Below the pieces are notes generated by a model. That model was not told the origin of the DNA. It saw only the letters and a list, made by a program, of their open reading frames with translations, and ran no database searches. Of a DNA stretch of 58,596 nucleotides, positions 54,455 to 58,596 are shown in pieces (position 1 is the first letter of the stretch; each line of letters opens with the position of its first letter). The stretch is from Falsiroseomonas oleicola. GTDB lineage: Bacteria > Pseudomonadota > Alphaproteobacteria > Acetobacterales > Acetobacteraceae. The stretch is taken from assembly GCF_019029495.1 (NCBI RefSeq), contig NZ_JAERQM010000013.1, positions 1 to 58,596 of the forward strand, in the 5' to 3' direction. A program made the position numbers and the translations under genes.

Positions 54455-55146
54455 GCAAAGATCTTTCGCGCCGCGGCACCCTGACCGGCCTGGGCGTCCT
54501 GGTCCTGTCCGCCCCTGCCTTGGGACAGCAAGCGGCAGCCCCACCCTTCGCGGTCACCGAGCCTGGCCCGGAGACCCCGCGCCCACTGCCTAGCGAGCGC
54601 GCGATCGGGCGGGAGGACGCTCCTGTGACGGTGATCGAGTTCCACTCGCTGACCTGCGGCAACTGCGCCAATTTTCACACCCAGCATTTTCCCCGCATCA
54701 AGGCTGCCTATGTGGATCCTGGGCTGGTGCGCTTCGTGCTGAGGGACTTCCCGCTCGACCGCGTGGCGGTCGATGCCGCCGCGCTTGTCCACTGCGCGGG
54801 GCCGGAGCGGTTCGAGGCCCTGCTCTCCGTGCTCTACACCAACAAGGAGGCTTGGGCGCACAGCCCAGATGCTCGCGGCTGGCTGCGCCGTACGGCTGGT
54901 TTGGCGGGTCTTTCTCCCGCTCGCCTGGAAGCCTGTTGGACCGACCGCGGCTTCTCCGACCCCATCATCGCATCCCGGCTGCAAGCCGAACGGGAGTTCA
55001 GCATCAGCGCAACGCCTTCCTTCGTCATCGGCGGCCAGGTACAGCGCGGTGTGCTGACCTTCGAACGTTTCGCGCAGCTGGTGCAACCGCTTCTGCCGCC
55101 AGGGGCGGTCCCTGCTCCGGCTCCCAGAGTGCTTCCGCGCCTATGA
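54451..55146 (+). CDS. DsbA-family periplasmic thiol oxidoreductase
   Basis: 231 residues. An N-terminal twin-arginine-like signal (LSRRGTLTGLGVLVLSAP). Thioredoxin fold with the active site Cys69-Gly-Asn-Cys72 in SLTCGNCANF, inserted helical domain, and cis-Pro loop ATPSFVIGG. It resembles the Thioredoxin_4/DsbA group. With CcdA next door it may be kept reduced and act as a reductase for copper-binding Cys pairs. Overlaps on both sides with lspA and the M23-like gene. Confidence 0.88.
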   Translation: MSKDLSRRGTLTGLGVLVLSAPALGQQAAAPPFAVTEPGPETPRPLPSERAIGREDAPVTVIEFHSLTCGNCANFHTQHFPRIKAAYVDPGLVRFVLRDFPLDRVAVDAAALVHCAGPERFEALLSVLYTNKEAWAHSPDARGWLRRTAGLAGLSPARLEACWTDRGFSDPIIASRLQAEREFSISATPSFVIGGQVQRGVLTFERFAQLVQPLLPPGAVPAPAPRVLPRL

Positions 55147-55688
55147 GGCGCGCAGGGTTGCGCAGATGGCTACCCTGCGGCACATCCTGTCGCACTATGG
55201 GACTGCGTTGCATAATCCTGGGTATAACCCTTGCATTCGTCCCAGCCACTGGCATGGCGGCCCCGTGTCCGGCAGCCATGCCCGTGGCTGGGGAGCTTTC
55301 CTCGGGCTTCGGGCCCCGCCATGGCCGGATGCATTCGGGGATCGACTTGCGGGCCCCGGAAGGCACGACGGTGATCGCGGCCGGGCGAGGGGTTGTGCTT
55401 TTCGCCGGGCGCTACTTCGACTACGGCCTGATGGTCGAGATTGAACATCCGGACGGCTCACGCGCGCGTTACGCCCATCTTGCCCGCTTCGCGCCAGGCA
55501 TCCGCGCTGGAACGCTTGTGAACGCGGCAGTGGAGATCGGCGTCGTTGGACGCACCGGACGCACCACCGGGGCCAACCTGCATGTCGAACTCCGCCGCGG
55601 GGGCAGGCCCGAGAACCCCTGGCCCTGGCTGACGCGAACCGCATGCGTGCCTTTGACCGAGGTCGCGGAAGCTCCGACAGCGCAATGA
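55143..55688 (+). CDS. M23 peptidase-like protein with altered active site
   Basis: 181 residues starting in the DsbA stop (ATGA). Signal segment (CIILGITLAFVPATGMAA), then the LytM fold: FGPRHGRMHSGIDLRAPEGT with zinc ligands His64 and Asp68, YAHL with His112, and TGANLHVELRRGG. In active enzymes the last motif is HxH. Here Asn145 replaces the first (catalytic) His while the zinc ligand His147 remains. It may be a non-catalytic cell-wall regulator. The short form lacks coiled coils. Confidence 0.8.
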   Translation: MRRAGLRRWLPCGTSCRTMGLRCIILGITLAFVPATGMAAPCPAAMPVAGELSSGFGPRHGRMHSGIDLRAPEGTTVIAAGRGVVLFAGRYFDYGLMVEIEHPDGSRARYAHLARFAPGIRAGTLVNAAVEIGVVGRTGRTTGANLHVELRRGGRPENPWPWLTRTACVPLTEVAEAPTAQ

Positions 55689-56011
55689 AATCTCTCGCGA
55701 TCTACCTCGCGGCTGCCGCGGCCGAGATCGCCGGCTGTTATGCGATCTGGACCAGGTGGCGGCTCGGCGGGTCTATTGGCTGGGCTGCTGCTGGCGTCGT
55801 ATCGCTTGCCCTGTTCGGCTGGCTGCTGTCGCTGACGGATGTGGAGAGCGCCGGCCGGGCCTTCGCGGTCTATGGCGGCATCTACATCGCGGCTTCGCTG
55901 GTCTGGCTGCGGGCGGTGGAGGGCGTTTCGCCCGATCGCTGGGACCTGATCGGTGGCGCCGTCTCCGTCATTGGCGCGCTGATCATCCTCTACGGACCGC
56001 GCCAAGCATGA
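55685..56011 (+). CDS. YnfA/UPF0060 family membrane protein
   Basis: 108 residues, four membrane helices (LAIYLAAAAAEIAGCYAIWT, GWAAAGVVSLALFGWLLSLT, AFAVYGGIYIAASLVWLRAV, LIGGAVSVIGALIILYGP) with the family motifs AEIAGCY and VYGGIYI. It is an SMR-like small transporter with proposed efflux function. Overlaps of 4 bases with both neighbours. Confidence 0.92.
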   Translation: MKSLAIYLAAAAAEIAGCYAIWTRWRLGGSIGWAAAGVVSLALFGWLLSLTDVESAGRAFAVYGGIYIAASLVWLRAVEGVSPDRWDLIGGAVSVIGALIILYGPRQA

Positions 56012-56400
56012 GGCGCATCTGGGCAGAACTGCGCGCGCCTGTCTCGGCGCTGGTGCTGCTCGGGATCATCGCGCGCCTGTTGCTGCCGCTGCCGGCCTTC
56101 GCGACGGTGGAGCGTTCGGCCTTCGACGCGCTGCTGCGTTCATCGCTCTGCCTGCCCTCCGGACAACCCGGACCCGCGGAGGAAGAACAGGCTCCGCATG
56201 CGGCGCCGGCCGGGCATTGCCCACTGTGCCGTCTGCCGGATGGTGCCTGGGCGCTGCCGCCGGCCGACGTCGTTCTGCATCAGCCCGCTTGGGTGAACCT
56301 CGAACAGGCTCGTCCGCCTGGCCGTCGGCTCGTTTTCTCGCCGCCAGCGCGTGGCCCGCCGCCAGCGCGTGCACCGCCCACACCTCCGAATATCGGCTGA
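56008..56400 (+). CDS. DUF2946-like protein
   Basis: 130 residues. Signal/anchor segment (VSALVLLGIIARLLLPLPAFA), then SLCLPSGQPGP and GHCPLCRLPDGAWALPP with the CPLC motif characteristic of DUF2946, and a Pro-rich tail. Cysteines and histidines suggest periplasmic copper binding. It is often next to PCuAC and SCO genes. Confidence 0.78.
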   Translation: MRRIWAELRAPVSALVLLGIIARLLLPLPAFATVERSAFDALLRSSLCLPSGQPGPAEEEQAPHAAPAGHCPLCRLPDGAWALPPADVVLHQPAWVNLEQARPPGRRLVFSPPARGPPPARAPPTPPNIG

Positions 56401-56458
56401 TCGTCATCGCCGGCGTCGTGCGCCGGCTGCTTTCCATTCCGATTCGGAGTTCTCCTTC

Positions 56459-56953
56459 ATGCGTCGCACTTTCCTGCGCGCGGCCCTCATGGCCGGCGCG
56501 ACCCTCACTGCCTCTGCTCTGCCATCCGGGTCTGCCACCGCGCATGATTTCCGCGCCGGCGACCTGCAGATCGGCCATCCCTGGACGCGCGCGGTCACGG
56601 CCAGCGCCCCGACCGCGGCGGGTTACATGACCATCCGCAACACCGGCAGCGTCGCCGATCGGCTTGTTGGAGCCGAGATGTCGCGGGTGAACAAGGTCGA
56701 GCAGCACGAGATGACCTTGACTGACGGCATCATGCGCATGCGCCCAATCCCTGGCGGGATCGCCATTCCGCCCGGGCAAGAGGTCCGCCTCGCACCTGGC
56801 AGCCAGCACCTGATGCTGGTCGGCCCGCAGGGCGGCTTCACCCAGGGTGCGCGCATCCCACTCACGCTGGTGTTCGAGCGGGCCGGGCGCGTCGAAGTCG
56901 AACTTGCGGTCGAAGCAGCCGGCGCGCGCGGCTCCGGCCACGACGGGCATTGA
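56459..56953 (+). CDS. PCu(A)C copper chaperone
   Basis: 164 residues from the ATG at 56459. Signal peptide (FLRAALMAGATLTASALPSG). The copper site pattern H(M)x10Mx21HxM is visible in EQHEMTLTDGIMRMRPIPGG and GSQHLMLVGP. It delivers Cu(I) to cytochrome oxidase CuA centres or to SCO, and binds surplus copper. A His-containing tail (GSGHDGH) follows. It lies upstream of the SCO gene. Confidence 0.92.
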   Translation: MRRTFLRAALMAGATLTASALPSGSATAHDFRAGDLQIGHPWTRAVTASAPTAAGYMTIRNTGSVADRLVGAEMSRVNKVEQHEMTLTDGIMRMRPIPGGIAIPPGQEVRLAPGSQHLMLVGPQGGFTQGARIPLTLVFERAGRVEVELAVEAAGARGSGHDGH

Positions 56954-56962
56954 GGCCGTGCG

Positions 56963-57589
56963 ATGAAGCTCTTGCGCCTGATGCGTTGGCTCGCCTGGGG
57001 TGCCGTCGCTGTCGTGGGTTTCGCTCTCCTGGCGACCACCGGCGGCTGGCTGGTGACCGATGGGCCCTTGGCTCCCGAACGTGTCGCAACCGGCCCGTCG
57101 AGCCTTGCGATCGGCGGGCCATTCCGACTGACTGACCACCGCGGCCGGCCCGTGACCGAGCAGGATTTCCGCGGACGGCCTGTGGCGATCTTCTTCGGCT
57201 TCACGTCGTGTCCCGATGTCTGCCCGACCACCCTCAATGAGATGACGAGCTTCATCGAGGCCATGGGTGCGGATGCGGATCGGATCCAGTGGCTGTTCGT
57301 GAGTGTGGACAGCGAGCGCGACACACCGCAGGCGATGGCCAACTACCTCGAAGCCTTCGATCGGCGGATCACGGGCCTGTCTGGCACCGAGCCGCAGATT
57401 GCGGAGGCTGCGCGAAGCTTTCGCGTCTATTACCAGCGCGTTCCGCTGGAGGGCGGTGGCTACACGATGGACCACTCGGCGAGCATCTTCCTGCTGGATG
57501 CCGAGGGGCGCTTCGCCGGGACGGTCGACTACAAGGAGAGCGAGCGGGTCGCGTTGGAGAAACTGCGGCTGCTGGTGGGTCAGAATTGA
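56963..57589 (+). CDS. SCO1/SenC/PrrC family copper chaperone
   Basis: 208 residues. N-terminal membrane anchor (about 8-32). Thioredoxin-like fold with the copper motif Cys83-x3-Cys87 in TSCPDVCPTTLNEM and the His ligand in YTMDHSASIFLL. SCO proteins insert copper into cytochrome oxidase and act as thiol reductases. It is the last gene of the envelope-maturation run; an IS relic follows. Confidence 0.93.
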   Translation: MKLLRLMRWLAWGAVAVVGFALLATTGGWLVTDGPLAPERVATGPSSLAIGGPFRLTDHRGRPVTEQDFRGRPVAIFFGFTSCPDVCPTTLNEMTSFIEAMGADADRIQWLFVSVDSERDTPQAMANYLEAFDRRITGLSGTEPQIAEAARSFRVYYQRVPLEGGGYTMDHSASIFLLDAEGRFAGTVDYKESERVALEKLRLLVGQN

Positions 57590-57670
57590 CGACGAGGGAG
57601 GGCACACTGAGCCTCTCGCTTGACTTGACGACTCCCACCGCCAAGTCGCCTTCAGCAACGGGGTCACGAT

Positions 57671-58417
57671 GAGTGTCTGTCCGCAGACATCTTGATTCCT
57701 TTGAGTCACCTGTGATTCGCTCGGCTGGAGCGATTTGCGGAGGCGTTGCGGATGTGGACGACGGAGAACCGGTCCCGGTATGACCGGCGCGGGTTGCGCT
57801 ACCCGAGTGACATGACCGATGCGGATTGGGCGCTGATCGCTGGGATGATCCCGCCGGCGAAGCGCGGCGGCAACGCGCGGACGGTGAACCTGCGCGAGGT
57901 GGTCAACGGTCTGCTCTACGTGCTCGGCACCGGCTGCCGGTCGCGTGCGATCCCGAAGGACCTGCCGCCGCGCAGAATGCTGCATGGGGCAAGAAGCGCC
58001 ACGTCCTTGTCGACATGCTCGGTCTGATGCTGCACGCGGTGGTGCACAGCGCTGGTCTGCAAGACCGTGACGGCGGCGTGTTGGTGATGGCGACCTTGTT
58101 CAGGATGTTCCCTTTCCTGCGCAAGCTCTCCGCCGATGCCGGCTACCAGGGGCCGAAGTTCCAAGCCGCACTGAAGCGCGTGTTGCGCCAGGTGCAGATC
58201 CAGATCGTCAGGTGCTCCGACACAGCGCAGGGATTCGAGGTGCTGCCCCGGCGATGGGTCGTCGAACGCACCATCGCATGGCTCAATCGATGGCGCCGCC
58301 TCGCCAAGGACTGGGGGAACCTCAGCCGCACCGCGCTCGCATTCCTCCGCCTCGCATCCATTCGCCTCATGATGCAAAGGCTCTGCCAACCTTGAAAATG
58401 TTCGCGGACCGACTCTG
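57671..58417 (+). mobile_element. IS5-family insertion sequence, internally deleted
   Basis: Left end near 57671 (GAGTGTCTGTCCGC) and right end near 58417 (reverse complement CAGAGTCGGTCCGC) match at most positions and look like terminal inverted repeats. Between them is the broken transposase at 57752-58395. An intact IS of this group would be longer by roughly 300 bases. Confidence 0.65.
57752..58395 (+). pseudogene. IS5-type transposase, deleted and frameshifted
   Basis: The 5' part reads MWTTENRSRYDRRGLRYPSD, MTDADWALIAGMIPPAKRGG and AIPKDLPPR; the frame then changes at about 57970-57990 to GKKRHVLVDMLGLMLHAVVH, SADAGYQGPKF and FEVLPRRWVVERTIAWLNRW. The middle part, including the first catalytic Asp region, is gone, while the final DDE segment (ERTIAWLNR) remains. 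It is non-functional alone. Confidence 0.85.
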
Positions 58418-58596
58418 AGACGTCACCATAGAGATGTCACGCGGATCAGCCGTGCCGCATCGCTAAACCAAGAATGACAGTTGGGCGTCAGAGATACTTG
58501 CCCGCATAATTCATGAAGGCTGCTGGATGGCGCGGACGGGGGCGGCCGGCGCTGTAAGGGAGACGCGGTCGCGTTCGATCCCCTCCGGCGCTGGGG
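58418..58596. other. Right-edge tail, unassigned
   Basis: A minus-strand frame enters from the right edge and stops at 58511-58513 (ending VSLTAPAAPVRAIQQPS). It may be the 3' end of a gene that lies outside the window. Nothing else is seen in this stretch. Confidence 0.3.

Overview
The window is GC-rich DNA of an alphaproteobacterium. The L21/L27/Obg block, the element backbone genes and the codon use fit Rhodospirillales, and an Acetobacteraceae/Roseomonas-like host is my best guess. The genus cannot be fixed from the sequence alone. Two integrated elements flank a short piece of ordinary chromosome.

Region 1 (1-2123) is the end of an element that continues off the left edge. It has a BRO-N antirepressor fragment and a tyrosine integrase lying directly beyond the 3' end of a complete tRNA-Ser(CGA) (2124-2213, minus). 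Region 2 (2214-6349) is chromosome: rplU, rpmA, obgE, an Rrf2-type regulator divergent from cysK, and a DUF3489 remnant.

Region 3 (6350-29400) is the backbone of an integrative and conjugative element (ICE) of the Tn4371-like type. It starts at a partial tRNA-Arg(CCG) attachment site. The order is integrase, toxin-antitoxin pair, ArdC-like protein, ParB-like protein, Toprim protein, DUF2493, DUF736, XRE regulator, two DUF2285 genes, AlpA-like HTH, repA, DUF2840, traF, lytic transglycosylase, relaxase, traG and a CopG-type regulator. Three features stand out. Two families of long repeated leader sequences lie in front of backbone genes. An iteron/DnaA-box cluster, probably an origin, lies inside the 3' part of repA. 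An SMC/Rad50-like ATPase with a small gene in front of it looks like inserted cargo and is a defence candidate.

Region 4 (29500-57600) is metal cargo, sitting where the trb mating-pair genes would be expected. Its parts are: an MFS exporter with a His-rich tail; a copper module (Cu P-type ATPase, cytochrome c, Spy-like protein, DUF305, CopZ, DUF411, CopRS, CopB, CopA, cupredoxin); an Mn/Zn module (MntR, a MerR-family regulator, MntH, ZntA behind a textbook MerR-type operator, a CDF exporter); and an envelope-maturation run (PCuAC-like protein, Lnt, CcdA, LspA, DsbA-like protein, M23-like protein, YnfA, DUF2946, PCuAC, SCO). The genes are compact and often overlap by 1-4 bases, so they probably form a few long transcripts. 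Copper would be pumped from the cytoplasm and oxidised or bound in the periplasm, divalent metals exported by ZntA and the CDF protein, and the last run would mature lipoproteins, disulfides and copper centres in the envelope.

Region 5 (57670-58596) holds a deleted IS5-type insertion sequence and a short unassigned tail. The right end of the ICE and any trb genes are not in the window. Decay is visible at several places: a DUF3489 remnant, frameshifted DUF2285 and DUF305 genes, a P-type ATPase relic and the IS5 relic.
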